The notes under the pieces: model-generated
What the model was told of the DNA's origin: nothing
Seen by the model: only the letters and a program-made list of their open reading frames with translations
Database searches by the model: none
Source: Thalassovita litoralis
Lineage (GTDB): Bacteria; Pseudomonadota; Alphaproteobacteria; Rhodobacterales; Rhodobacteraceae
Reading direction: 5' to 3'
Assembly: GCF_900182725.1 (NCBI RefSeq)
Contig: NZ_FXTO01000017.1
Coordinates: 1 to 64,000 of the forward strand
DNA length: 64,000 bases
Position numbers and translations under genes: made by a program
Shown here: positions 7,703-16,505 of the stretch, piece after piece
How positions within the stretch are numbered: position 1 is the first letter of the stretch
How the letters are laid out: every line of letters starts with the position of its first letter

Positions 7703-8860
7703 TTACTGGTTCGCGCGTTCCGCCTCGATCCGCCGCCATTTGGCGACGTTGCGGTTATGTTCATCCAGCGTTTCCGCAAAGGCATGACCGCCCGAACCAT
7801 CTGCCACGAAGAACACGAAATTCGTATCCGCCGGGTCCATCGCAGCCTGAATGCTGGCCTTGCCGGGGTTGGCGATTGGGGTCGGTGGCAATCCGTCAAT
7901 TGTATAGGTATTCCAAGGCGTTTCGCGGCGCAGTTCACTTTGCCGCAGCCCCCGGCCCAACACACCTTCGCCCTTGGTGATACCATAGATCACGGTCGGG
8001 TCCGTTTGCAGGCGCATCCCTTTTTCCAGACGGTTGATGAACACGCTGGCCACGGTGCGGCGTTCCTCGGGGATGCCGGTTTCCTTTTCGATGATCGAGG
8101 CCATGATCAGCGCCTCTTCCTTCGATTGATAGGGCAACCCATCCACCCGGTTTTTCCACGCCTCTTCCAGCGTCAACGCCTGCGCTTCCGTCATTCTTTC
8201 GATGACAGACGCCCGCGTATCGCCCACACGCACCTCGTAGCTGTCGGGTGCAAGCGTCCCTTCGGCGGGCAGCGTAGCCACTTCGCCGTCCAGCACGTCG
8301 ATATGGTTCAACGCGTCCACCACCTGCCAGCTTGTCACACCTTCGGCCACGGCAACGCGATACCGCGTATCGGCCTGCCCGCGCACTTGTGTAAACTTTT
8401 CAGGTACTTCGGCGGCGTTGCTGGGATCGAATTCGGCTTTTTCCTCGTAACGGTTCGTGGCCGGGTCCAGTTCGCGCACCACGACGGCAGATTTGGTCAC
8501 GCCCAGACGGTACACCACTTCAACGCCACAGGTGCTGGCCCCGCCACGCGTCACGATGTCAACGATTTCTTCCATCGAAGACCCCTGCGGGACAAGGAAG
8601 CTCCCGGCCTTCAGCTTATCGGCTTTCTGGGTGTAATCCGCCCCCAGCCGCAAAATCGCGCCGCTGGTCACAGCGCCATCTTTTTCAAGACGTTGCGATA
8701 CAGACTTAAAGCTGGAACCACCTTCAACCCGCAGGCAAATCGCCTCGTCCAAAGGTCCGGCTTCACGATATTGCTGTTGTCCCCACAGGATCAATCCCCC
8801 CAGCAGGAACAACGCCACAATCAGGATCGTCAGCGCGTTAGACGCGATGGCTCGCCACAT
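7703..8860 (-). CDS. mltG: Endolytic murein transglycosylase MltG
   Basis: 385 residues. An inner-membrane enzyme that cleaves nascent glycan strands and sets their length. One N-terminal membrane segment (about residues 8-27) precedes the LysM-like and YceG domains. The catalytic glutamate is E258 in ASIIEKETG, followed by the family motif LQTDPTVIYG and the PTPIANPG segment. The gene follows fabF with a four-base gap on the same strand, the usual alphaproteobacterial arrangement, and is ended by the terminator at 7645-7675. Confidence 0.96.
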   Translation of the reverse strand: MWRAIASNALTILIVALFLLGGLILWGQQQYREAGPLDEAICLRVEGGSSFKSVSQRLEKDGAVTSGAILRLGADYTQKADKLKAGSFLVPQGSSMEEIVDIVTRGGASTCGVEVVYRLGVTKSAVVVRELDPATNRYEEKAEFDPSNAAEVPEKFTQVRGQADTRYRVAVAEGVTSWQVVDALNHIDVLDGEVATLPAEGTLAPDSYEVRVGDTRASVIERMTEAQALTLEEAWKNRVDGLPYQSKEEALIMASIIEKETGIPEERRTVASVFINRLEKGMRLQTDPTVIYGITKGEGVLGRGLRQSELRRETPWNTYTIDGLPPTPIANPGKASIQAAMDPADTNFVFFVADGSGGHAFAETLDEHNRNVAKWRRIEAERANQ

Positions 8861-8864
8861 AGGG

Positions 8865-10124
8865 TCAGCTCACTTTGCCGAACAGAACACTGGCATTGGT
8901 GCCGCCAAAGCCAAAGCTGTTGGACAGCGCCACATTGATTTCGCGTTCGCGTTTCTGGTTCGGCGCCAGATCAATCGGGCTGTCCACCGCCGGGGTGTCC
9001 AGATTGATCGTCGGCGGGGCCACCTGATCCCGGATCGCAAGGATCGAGAAGATCGCCTCGATCGCGCCAGCGGCGCCCAGCAAATGCCCTGTGGCCGACT
9101 TGGTGGATGACATGGTGGCCTTGCCCGCCGCATCGCCCAGCAGCCGTTCCACGGCCGCCAGTTCGATCACATCCGCCATGGTCGAGGTGCCATGCGCGTT
9201 GATGTAATCCACCTGATCGGCGGTAATCCCGGCCCGGTTCAGCGCGGCCGTCATCGACCGGAACCCGCCATCGCCATCTTCGGACGGGGCCGTGATGTGA
9301 TAGGCATCGCCGGACAGGCCATAGCCCAGAACTTCGGCATAGATTTTCGCGCCGCGCGCCTTGGCGTGTTCGTATTCTTCCAGCACGACAACGCCCGCGC
9401 CTTCGCCCATAACAAACCCGTCCCGGTCCGCGTCATAGGGGCGGCTGGCCGCCTGAGGGTTGTCTTTGCGCTTCGTGGACAGCGCCTTGCAGGCATTGAA
9501 CCCGGCAATCCCGATTTCCGAAATCGCAGATTCCGCGCCCCCGGCCAGCATCACATCGGCATCACCCCACTGGATCAGCCGCGCGGCATCACCAATCGCG
9601 TGCGCCCCGGTCGAACAGGCCGTGACAACCGCATGGTTCGGCCCCTTGAACCCGTAGCGAATGCTGACCTGTCCCGAAATCAGGTTGATCAACGCCCCCG
9701 GAATAAAGAACGGCGACACCCGGCGCGGGCCTTTTTCCTTGATCAGGATCGCAGTATCGGCGATCGAATTCAGCCCACCAATCCCGGACCCGATCATCAC
9801 GCCGGTGCGCAGGCGGCTTTCTTCGTCCTCGGGCATCCAATTGGCATCACGCACGGCCTGCGTGGCCGCAGCCACCCCGTACAAGATGAAATCATCCACC
9901 TTGCGGCGCTCTTTGGGTTCCATCCAGTCATCGGCATTGAACGTGCCGTTGGTGCCATCGCCCAGCGGCAATTCGCAGGCGTAATCAGTTGCCAGATGGC
10001 TGGCATCGAAACGGGTAATAGTCCCCGCCCCGGATTCCCCGGCCAGCAGGCGCTTCCAGGTTTCTTCGACCCCACAAGCCAGCGGAGTGACCAGTCCAAG
10101 CCCAGTAACAACGACACGACGCAT
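8865..10124 (-). CDS. fabF: 3-oxoacyl-ACP synthase II
   Basis: 419 residues. A condensing enzyme of type II fatty acid synthesis that extends acyl-ACP with malonyl-ACP. The catalytic triad is intact: C170 in VVTACSTGAH, H311 in NAHGTSTMAD and H347 in SATGHLLGAAGA. The start MRRVVVTGLG at 10124 is the family start; the open frame extends 15 codons further without support. Upstream, acpP is separated from fabF by an arginase-family gene, which breaks the usual acpP-fabF adjacency. Confidence 0.97.
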   Translation of the reverse strand: MRRVVVTGLGLVTPLACGVEETWKRLLAGESGAGTITRFDASHLATDYACELPLGDGTNGTFNADDWMEPKERRKVDDFILYGVAAATQAVRDANWMPEDEESRLRTGVMIGSGIGGLNSIADTAILIKEKGPRRVSPFFIPGALINLISGQVSIRYGFKGPNHAVVTACSTGAHAIGDAARLIQWGDADVMLAGGAESAISEIGIAGFNACKALSTKRKDNPQAASRPYDADRDGFVMGEGAGVVVLEEYEHAKARGAKIYAEVLGYGLSGDAYHITAPSEDGDGGFRSMTAALNRAGITADQVDYINAHGTSTMADVIELAAVERLLGDAAGKATMSSTKSATGHLLGAAGAIEAIFSILAIRDQVAPPTINLDTPAVDSPIDLAPNQKREREINVALSNSFGFGGTNASVLFGKVS

Positions 10125-10230
10125 GTTTATGCCCTTCCTCAGCAGTCTTTCTCCGCTCTTACCCTGCATCCTACCCTATGGGCAAGAGTGCGAGGCGACA
10201 GGCATCCCGTCCGGGCGCGGATTCACGCCT

Positions 10231-11163
10231 CTATCTGGCCTGACGCGCAATCAGGCCGACCACCGCCGCCGCCAGTTGCCCGGCGGTTCGCGCCCCCAAT
10301 CCGTTGATATCCGCCGCAGGCATGAACTCGACCAGATCAAAGGCCGCAATCCGCGCCTTGGCGGCCACCGCTTCGATCAGTTCCAACGCCTGCGCATAGG
10401 TCAGCCCACCCGCTGTCGGTGCAATCACCGCAGGCATCACAGACGGGTCCAGCGCGTCACAATCGAAACAGATCACCACATCGCTGCCTTCGGGGATCAG
10501 ATCAATCGCCCTCTGCACCCCATTCCGCGACACCTCGACCCCGGTCACGAACTGAGCGCCCCAATGTTTTGCGTCCTCATAATCGCTGACACGGGCCGAT
10601 CCGATCCCCCGCGCCCCAACCTGCACGATCCGCTGAACATGCGCCATTTCGCTGGCCCGCCGCATGGTGGACGAAAGCCCAAGCCTTTCGCCATCCACCT
10701 CGTCGCGCCAATCAATATGCGCGTCAATTTGCAGGATGACCAACGGGCCGCGCCCCTCGAACGCCTCCAGCATCGGGGTGGGCAAAGAATCATCGCCCCC
10801 CAGCAAAACCGGCACCGCACCGGCATCCAGCACATCGACCACGGTGTCCCGGATCAGCCGCCGGGCGGCGGCGGAATCATCGGCCCGCACGGGCAAATCC
10901 CCCAGATCGACCGCCGCCACATCCGGCGGCAGGACCGGCCCCATCAGATCGAAATTCATGTGATGCGCGTTTGCGGTGTAATCCGCCACCCCCGCCCGGA
11001 TCGCCGCAGGCCCATCCATGCAATAGGCCCCGACACTGTCATATGGCGTGGCAGACCCGGCCCCGATCACCGCAATCTGCGCCCCTTTGGCAGAGCTTCG
11101 CACAGGAAACCCCAGAAACCCACCGGCCCCATGCGCCCCGAACATCTTTGCCAGATCGGCCAT
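10231..11163 (-). CDS. Arginase/agmatinase-family ureohydrolase
   Basis: 310 residues. This family hydrolyses guanidino compounds (agmatine, arginine, guanidinobutyrate and similar) to urea plus an amine, using two metal ions. Metal motifs visible are DAHIDWRDE and FDCDALDPS. The first metal motif reads GGDDS where GGDHS is usual, so one histidine ligand is replaced by aspartate. The ATG at 11163 has AAGGGG at ideal spacing; an ATG two codons before and a longer frame to 11226 are possible. The gene sits between acpP and fabF, with a terminator before it, so it must have its own promoter or rely on read-through. The exact substrate cannot be told from sequence. Confidence 0.85.
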   Translation of the reverse strand: MADLAKMFGAHGAGGFLGFPVRSSAKGAQIAVIGAGSATPYDSVGAYCMDGPAAIRAGVADYTANAHHMNFDLMGPVLPPDVAAVDLGDLPVRADDSAAARRLIRDTVVDVLDAGAVPVLLGGDDSLPTPMLEAFEGRGPLVILQIDAHIDWRDEVDGERLGLSSTMRRASEMAHVQRIVQVGARGIGSARVSDYEDAKHWGAQFVTGVEVSRNGVQRAIDLIPEGSDVVICFDCDALDPSVMPAVIAPTAGGLTYAQALELIEAVAAKARIAAFDLVEFMPAADINGLGARTAGQLAAAVVGLIARQAR

Positions 11164-11227
11164 TTTCATCCCCTTGCATTGCGCCACCACGGCCACCTGT
11201 CCGCAGTTAACCCCATATGCAGGCATG

Positions 11228-11258
11228 AAAAAAGCCCCCGCCGTTTCCGGCAGGGGCC
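11228..11258 (-). terminator. Terminator of acpP
   Basis: On the minus strand, a GC-rich inverted repeat (GCCCCTGCCGG against CCGGCGGGGGC, loop about AAA) is followed by TTTTTT. It lies 22 bases after the acpP stop codon and partly overlaps the upstream part of the arginase-family open frame, which supports the later start for that gene. Confidence 0.85.
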
Positions 11259-11280
11259 ATTTGCAGCATTGCTACGAAAC

Positions 11281-11514
11281 TTAGGACGCTTCGGTGATGA
11301 ATTTCACAGCATCGCCAAAGGTCTGGATGGTTTCGGCGGCGTCATCGGGGATTTCGATGCCGAATTCTTCTTCGAAAGCCATGACCAGTTCCACGGTGTC
11401 CAGGCTGTCTGCGCCCAGATCGTCGATGAACGACGCGTTCTCGGTCACCTTGTCTTCTTCCACACCCAGGTGCTCTACAACGATCTTCTTCACGCGGTCT
11501 GCGATATCGCTCAT
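11281..11514 (-). CDS. acpP: Acyl carrier protein
   Basis: 77 residues. Carries acyl chains on a phosphopantetheine arm attached to S37 in the [10 protein letters not shown] motif. The start [10 protein letters not shown] is the family start; two more codons upstream (Met-Asp) are in frame. The protein is highly acidic, as expected. A dedicated promoter lies about 160 bases upstream and a terminator follows, so it can be transcribed alone. Confidence 0.98.
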   Translation of the reverse strand: MSDIADRVKKIVVEHLGVEEDKVTENASFIDDLGADSLDTVELVMAFEEEFGIEIPDDAAETIQTFGDAVKFITEAS

Positions 11515-11671
11515 GTCCAAGTCCTTATAACTTCGTTGGGCTTTTGGCCCGGTTCTCCGCCCTCGCCCGCGGGGATGGCTTCTCTGGTAGTGCCCGGTTT
11601 AGCGGGCGGCTCGTCTTCCCGCAAGCGGGATGTCCGGCAGCGCATCCAGCCCCCCCGGAAAATCTGCGCGC

Positions 11672-11699
11672 CCTATAGCACATGGGACGCATGAGGCAA
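11672..11699 (-). promoter_or_regulatory. Predicted acpP promoter
   Basis: On the minus strand TTGCCT (11699-11694), 16-base spacer, TATAGG (11677-11672). This gives acpP a leader of about 150 nucleotides. The gap 11515-11833 between acpP and fabG holds nothing else recognisable apart from short GC-rich hairpins near 11600-11640 within that leader. Confidence 0.6.
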
Positions 11700-11833
11700 A
11701 TGGTTTCGCACCCGGATGGCGCAGGGAATCATAGGTGGCTACGATTGCCCTGCTTTCATCTTGCCTCAAATACTCATCACGCAACAGCACAGGCCAGCGC
11801 AGCGCCCGACAGGGAACGCCACGCCCTTAGCCC

Positions 11834-12571
11834 TTACAGCATCGCCATACCGCCATTCACATGCAGCGTGGCCCCGGTCACATAGCCCGCCTCGGGGCTG
11901 GATAGATACAGCACAGCCGCCGCGATCTCCTCGGGGGTGCCCATACGGGCGGCCGGGATCTTGCTGTTGATGGCGGCTTTCTGCTCGTCGTTCAGCTTAT
12001 CGGTCATCGCGGTGGCAATGAAACCCGGCGCTACGGCATTGGCGGTGATTCCGCGACTGGCCACCTCGTAGGCGATGGATTTGGTCAAACCCACCATCCC
12101 GGCCTTGGACGCGGCATAGTTCACCTGACCGGGGTTGCCCGTGGCCCCCACGATCGAGCTGATATTCACGATCCGCCCCCAACGCGCCTTCATCATCGGG
12201 CGCATGACGCCCCGGCACAGGCGCATGGTGGCGGTCAGGTTCACGTCAATCACGGACTGCCATTCATCGTCCGACATGCGCATGAAAATCTGGTCACGGG
12301 TGATCCCGGCATTGTTCACCAGAATATCCACCGCGCCCATTGCTTCCAGCGCTTGTTTCGGCAACGCATCTACCGCCGCCGGATCAGACAGGTTGCACGG
12401 CAGCACATGCGCCCGCTCTCCCAGTTCTGCCGCCAAGGCTTCCAGCGGTTCAACCCGTGTGCCGCTTAGCCCCACGGTCGCGCCAGCCCCATGCAGCGCC
12501 TTGGCGATAGCCCCGCCAATCCCCCCGGACGCCCCGGTGATCAAAGCGCATTTTCCAGTCAGGTCAAACAT
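11834..12571 (-). CDS. fabG: 3-oxoacyl-ACP reductase
   Basis: 245 residues. An NADPH-dependent SDR enzyme reducing 3-oxoacyl-ACP. The cofactor motif GASGGIG is at about 13-19, NNAGIT follows at about 86-91, and the catalytic Ser-Tyr-Lys are at S138/S139, Y152 and K156 (YAASK). The C-terminus VTGATLHVNGGMAML is typical. The ribosome binding site AAAGGA precedes the ATG. It follows fabD by 76 bases that contain two perfect inverted repeats. Confidence 0.97.
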   Translation of the reverse strand: MFDLTGKCALITGASGGIGGAIAKALHGAGATVGLSGTRVEPLEALAAELGERAHVLPCNLSDPAAVDALPKQALEAMGAVDILVNNAGITRDQIFMRMSDDEWQSVIDVNLTATMRLCRGVMRPMMKARWGRIVNISSIVGATGNPGQVNYAASKAGMVGLTKSIAYEVASRGITANAVAPGFIATAMTDKLNDEQKAAINSKIPAARMGTPEEIAAAVLYLSSPEAGYVTGATLHVNGGMAML

Positions 12572-12592
12572 GTCCTATCCTTTCTTCCCAGC

Positions 12593-12640
12593 CAAATTTC
12601 TGTCCAAAGAAATTTGACCAGAATTTTCCAAAAATTCTGG
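12593..12640 (-). repeat. Two adjacent perfect inverted repeats between fabD and fabG
   Basis: Repeat one: CCAGAATTTT (12618-12627), spacer CCA, AAAATTCTGG (12631-12640). Repeat two: CAAATTTC (12593-12600), spacer TGTCCAAA, GAAATTTG (12609-12616). They are unusually AT-rich for this genome and lie just before the fabG ribosome binding site. Either hairpins in the mRNA or operators in DNA are possible. No U-tract follows, so simple termination is unlikely. Confidence 0.8.
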
Positions 12641-12647
12641 CCCCGGC

Positions 12648-13583
12648 TCAGCCGTTCAGCGCCGATTTTACGTCTTCGGGGGTGCCGATTGCCTTGCAGG
12701 CAATGGATTTTTCAATCCGGCGGATCATGCCGGACAGCGCCTTGCCCGCGCCGATTTCCCAAATATCGGTCACACCCTGCTCCGCCATCCACATCACGCT
12801 TTCCCGCCAGCGCACAGACCCCGTGACCTGTTCCACCAGCAAGGACCGGATGGTCATCGGATCGTCCACCGCCTTGGCCACCACATTGGCGACAACCGGC
12901 ACGACAGGGGTTTTGATGTCCACATCATCCAGTGCTTCGGCCATGACGCGGGCGGCGGGGGCCATCAGCTCGCAATGGAACGGGGCGCTGACCGGCAACA
13001 GAACCGCGCGTTTCGCGCCTTTTTCCTTGGCCAGTTCCACCGCGCGTTCCACGGCGGCCTTATGTCCCGAAACCACAACCTGCGCCGGGTCGTTATCGTT
13101 GGCAGCCTGACACACCTCGCCTTCGGCGGCGGCGGCGGCCACATCGCGGGCGGTTGCGAAATCCAGCCCCAGCAGCGCGGCCATCGCGCCTTCGCCCACT
13201 GGCACGGCCTGTTGCATGGCCTGCCCACGGGTCCGCAGCAGGCGGGCGGCGTCGGAAATGCTCAATGCTCCGGCAGCGGCCAGCGCGGAATATTCACCCA
13301 GCGAATGCCCCGCCACGAAAGATGCGGTTTCCGCCAGCACCAGCCCTTCGGCCTCCAGCGCCCGCAGCGCCGCCAAAGAGGTCGCCATCAGCGCAGGCTG
13401 GGCGTTCTGCGTCAGCGTCAACTGATCCTGTTCGCCGTCCCAGATCAGCGCGCTGAGTTTTTCGCCCAAGGCATTGTCCACCTCGTCGAATACCGCCTTG
13501 GCTGCGGGGTAGGCATCGGCCAGCGCCTTGCCCATGCCGATCGTCTGCGCGCCCTGACCGGGAAAAACGAATGCAGTTGTCAT
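12648..13583 (-). CDS. fabD: Malonyl-CoA:ACP transacylase
   Basis: 311 residues. Loads malonyl groups onto ACP. The N-terminal FPGQGAQTIGMG motif, the nucleophile S94 in GHSLGEY and the APFHCELM histidine motif are all present. Of two near starts, MTTAF at 13583 has GAGG six to seven bases upstream, whereas the ATG at 13589 abuts the ribosome binding site; the longer frame to 13769 would run into the divergent cytochrome gene. First gene of the fabD-fabG pair. Confidence 0.97.
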   Translation of the reverse strand: MTTAFVFPGQGAQTIGMGKALADAYPAAKAVFDEVDNALGEKLSALIWDGEQDQLTLTQNAQPALMATSLAALRALEAEGLVLAETASFVAGHSLGEYSALAAAGALSISDAARLLRTRGQAMQQAVPVGEGAMAALLGLDFATARDVAAAAAEGEVCQAANDNDPAQVVVSGHKAAVERAVELAKEKGAKRAVLLPVSAPFHCELMAPAARVMAEALDDVDIKTPVVPVVANVVAKAVDDPMTIRSLLVEQVTGSVRWRESVMWMAEQGVTDIWEIGAGKALSGMIRRIEKSIACKAIGTPEDVKSALNG

Positions 13584-13767
13584 GGTCATCCTCGTCCCAT
13601 TTGCTTTTTTCGTGATGTAACCAGCCGAACGGTTGACCACAAGTAAAACAGCCATTTTTCGCCATATGTCCGTGGATGCAGGGCCAATGTGCGGGGATGC
13701 GGATTTTCGCTGCCACGCAGCAAAGATAGGATCGGACGATCTATCCCAAAGGTTCCCGAGGTTCCCC

Positions 13768-14973
13768 ATGTCCCTTCACAACACATCTTTGTCTTACGGC
13801 CCGGTCGCGCGGGGGCTGCATTGGGCCACCGCCGTGCTGATCGTGCTGATGATCCCGCTGGGCTTTGCCGCCGAAACGCTGGCGGACTCCGCAAACGCCC
13901 CCGGCGCCACCCCGTCAGACGCGGCGATTGCGCGGGTCATCTTTTTGTTTTCGCTCCATAAAACGTTGGGTGTTCTGGTGTTTTTTCTGGCCCTGTCCCG
14001 GCTGATCTGGATGATCCTTCAACCCAAACCTGCCCCCCTGCACCCGGATCGCCGGACCGAGACATTTCTGGCGGAAACCGTGCATTTCGCCCTCTATGGG
14101 GCGCTGGTGCTGGTGCCGCTGTCAGGCTGGCTGCACCATGCCGCCGCCACGGGTTTCGCCCCGATCTGGTGGCCCTTCGGTCAATCCCTGCCCTTTGTTC
14201 CCAAAGACGCGGCGCTGTCGCATGTCTTTTCCGCGCTGCACGGGCTATCTGTCTGGGTGCTGATCGGGGCCTTGGCGCTGCATATTGCCGGGGCGTTGAA
14301 ACATCACCTGATTGACAAGGACACCACCCTGTCCCGCATGACGCGCGGCACAAGCGGCGGCATTGCGCACACCAACGCCCCTACCCTGCCACTGGTCGCG
14401 GCCATTGCCCTGTGGGCGCTGGTGCCGGTCGGGGCATTTTCCGCCGGGTTGTTTGCCACCGGCACAGACAAAACCCCAGAGCTGGCACAGGTCGTCAGCG
14501 ATTGGCAGGTACATGACGGCACGCTGGGCATCGCCATCACCCAGATGGGCAATCGCGTCGAAGGCACATTTTCCGACTGGACGGCACAAATCAGCTTTGC
14601 CGACGATCCAAGCACCGAAAAGAACGGATCGGTCGATGTCACAATCTCCATCCCGTCGCTGACATTGGGATCGGTGACGGATCAGGCGATGGGACCGGAC
14701 TATTTCGATGCCAGCACCCACCCCACAGCGCGGTTCACCGCCGACATCCTGCGCAGCGCTGATGGGTTTATCGCCAAAGGCACGTTGACGATCAAGGATC
14801 ACAGCCTGCCGCTGACCCTGCCCTTTACCTTGGTTCAGGACGGCCAGACCGCCACCGCCGAAGGCCAAACCCAAACCGACCGGCGCGATTATGGCATGGG
14901 GCAGTCCGTCACAGCCGAAGGCACATTGGGGTTCACTGTCGATATTCTGTTCAAACTGACCGCCACGCGGTAA
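13768..14973 (+). CDS. Cytochrome b561 fused to a YceI domain
   Basis: 401 residues. The N-terminal part (about 1-215) is a four-helix cytochrome b561 with candidate haem histidines in GLHWATA, LHKTLGV, GWLHHAA and ALHIAGALKHH. It transfers electrons across or within the inner membrane. A linker helix (LPLVAAIALWALVPVGAFSAGL) leads to a periplasmic YceI lipocalin-like domain (about 250-401), which in this family binds polyisoprenoid-type lipids such as ubiquinone. The pairing suggests a quinone-linked redox role, which is inference. A free YceI protein is encoded convergently just downstream. The start at 13768 is the usual b561 start; the longer frame has no support. Confidence 0.9.
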   Translation: MSLHNTSLSYGPVARGLHWATAVLIVLMIPLGFAAETLADSANAPGATPSDAAIARVIFLFSLHKTLGVLVFFLALSRLIWMILQPKPAPLHPDRRTETFLAETVHFALYGALVLVPLSGWLHHAAATGFAPIWWPFGQSLPFVPKDAALSHVFSALHGLSVWVLIGALALHIAGALKHHLIDKDTTLSRMTRGTSGGIAHTNAPTLPLVAAIALWALVPVGAFSAGLFATGTDKTPELAQVVSDWQVHDGTLGIAITQMGNRVEGTFSDWTAQISFADDPSTEKNGSVDVTISIPSLTLGSVTDQAMGPDYFDASTHPTARFTADILRSADGFIAKGTLTIKDHSLPLTLPFTLVQDGQTATAEGQTQTDRRDYGMGQSVTAEGTLGFTVDILFKLTATR

Positions 14974-14989
14974 TCATCTGCCCCACATC

Positions 14990-15020
14990 AAAAAAGCCGC
15001 CGGTTTCCCGGCGGCTTTTT
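14990..15020. terminator. Bidirectional terminator
   Basis: AAAAAGCCGCCGG, loop TTTC, CCGGCGGCTTTTT is a perfect 13-bp stem with A- and T-tracts on both sides. It serves the convergent b561-YceI gene (plus) and the yceI gene (minus). Confidence 0.95.
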
Positions 15021-15042
15021 CTATTCCCGGCTTAGGCCCGGA

Positions 15043-15624
15043 TCATTCGGCTTTCATCGCCTCGATCGAAATCGAAACTGTCACTTCGTCACTGATATAA
15101 GGCGCGTACAGGCCCAGCCCGAATTCCGAACGCACCAGCGTGGTGGTCGCATTAAACCCGGCCCAAGGCTTGCCCGCCATCGGGTGATCGCCTGCCTGTG
15201 TCATCACTGCATCCAGCACCACCGATTTGGTCACACCGTTCAGCGACAGATCGCCAGTGATCAGCGCGGTTTTATCGCCAGTCACTTCGATCCCGGTCGA
15301 GGTAAAGCTGACCATTTCATCATCCGCCGCATCAAAGAAATCGGGGGACATGAAATGAGCGAACCGCTCTTCCCAGCCGGTCAGCATGGTTTTGACAGGG
15401 AAGGACACGGTCACGGACGAATCTGCCGGGGCGGCCTGATCGAACATGATCTCGCCATCAAACCCGGAAAACAGACCGTAAGTCGTGGAAAAGCCAAGGT
15501 GATTATAGGAAAACAGAATTTGGCTGTGGCTGGCATCCAGAACGTATTTTTCAGCTTCTGCCGACGCCATGCCAGCGCCAAATGTTGCAGCGGCCAGTGC
15601 TGCGGCGAATACGGTGGTTTTCAT
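15043..15624 (-). CDS. YceI-family periplasmic lipid-binding protein
   Basis: 193 residues with a signal peptide MKTTVFAAALAAATFGAGMASA cleaved before EAEKYV. The core begins YVLDASHSQILFSYNHLGFSTTYGLF, the standard YceI opening, and ends with the EFGLGLYAPYISDEVTV strand. YceI proteins are periplasmic beta-barrels that hold long isoprenoid molecules. The start at 15624 has CAGGAG upstream. It is convergent with the b561-YceI fusion, so free and membrane-tethered versions of one domain are neighbours. Confidence 0.93.
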   Translation of the reverse strand: MKTTVFAAALAAATFGAGMASAEAEKYVLDASHSQILFSYNHLGFSTTYGLFSGFDGEIMFDQAAPADSSVTVSFPVKTMLTGWEERFAHFMSPDFFDAADDEMVSFTSTGIEVTGDKTALITGDLSLNGVTKSVVLDAVMTQAGDHPMAGKPWAGFNATTTLVRSEFGLGLYAPYISDEVTVSISIEAMKAE

Positions 15625-15742
15625 TTCGGGCACTCCTGTGAATTGCCTGTAAAGGATGCCCGAAAGATCACCGCTTTGCCGCGACGCGGCAATTCCGCAC
15701 CAATTCACAAACCCTGTTGGAAAATAAACACTCGTTGCGTGT

Positions 15743-16225
15743 TTACATCGCCGGGCGCTTGCGCAGGCCTTGCAGCGATTGCAGCACGCTGGGGTCTAGA
15801 TGCGTTCCCACCGCGACGCGCAGCACCTCTTGGCCGCCAGTCAGGCGCGCCTTCAGGATACCGCCGGTCAGGCTGATTTCTTCCATTTCATCAAACCCGT
15901 ACTGGCCCTGAAGCCGCGCAATCCCATCCCGGCCCCGCAACACATGGTTCAGGCGATGGTTGCTGACATCCAGATGGAACTCCTCGGCAAAGTCTGCGCG
16001 ACCTGCACCCCACAAGCCCACCGCTATTCCGAAAAACAAGAAGGACATGACCAGCCGCACCAGCATTTCCGCCCCGTCCAGTGTGGCCCCCGGCACCAAC
16101 CACAGCCCGACCGCAGCCAATCCCAGCACCATGCCGAAAAATTTCATCGTCGCCTGTGTCACCGATTGCGCGCCGTGCATCGCTGCACCGGGTTGGTTCA
16201 TGCCGTATTGGGTGAAGTTCTTCAT
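15743..16225 (-). CDS. Small two-helix membrane protein of unknown function
   Basis: 160 residues. Two membrane segments are visible, around 28-46 (KFFGMVLGLAAVGLWLVPG) and 56-73 (RLVMSFLFFGIAVGLWGAG). They are followed by a hydrophilic C-terminal domain with strand-like segments (EEISLTGGILKARLTGGQEVLRVAVG) that may sit in the cytoplasm. The start at 16225 has AGGAAGGA upstream; the longer frame to 16507 reads across the rpsF promoter. I do not recognise the family. A similar layout occurs in small roseobacter hypothetical proteins. Confidence 0.75.
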   Translation of the reverse strand: MKNFTQYGMNQPGAAMHGAQSVTQATMKFFGMVLGLAAVGLWLVPGATLDGAEMLVRLVMSFLFFGIAVGLWGAGRADFAEEFHLDVSNHRLNHVLRGRDGIARLQGQYGFDEMEEISLTGGILKARLTGGQEVLRVAVGTHLDPSVLQSLQGLRKRPAM

Positions 16226-16371
16226 GCAGAATCCTTCCTGCTTGTCATCCAGTGTGTCCTGTTCAACCCAAACCTGCATTGCTAAAACGGCAACAATTGG
16301 GCAAAGATGCGGGTATATTCCGGTTCCCCCCGCCCCCACAGGAAAACTGCCCCCCGAACCGATATGCAGGG

Positions 16372-16400
16372 TTGTGAAATGGGCGGTTCCATCGTATAGG
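16372..16400 (+). promoter_or_regulatory. Predicted promoter of the rpsF operon
   Basis: TTGTGA (16372-16377), 17-base spacer, TATAGG (16395-16400), about 105 bases before rpsF. The gap 16226-16505 contains this promoter and the divergent ribosome binding site of the small membrane protein gene, and nothing else I can identify. Confidence 0.55.
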
Positions 16401-16505
16401 CACGCTTCCTTCCGCAATTTTGGATGAACCGCGCAGTCTCTCGTGGATGGGGCGCGGAAGGGTAGCCCTCCTATGAAATGCGCTTGAAAATGAACAGGAG
16501 TAAAC

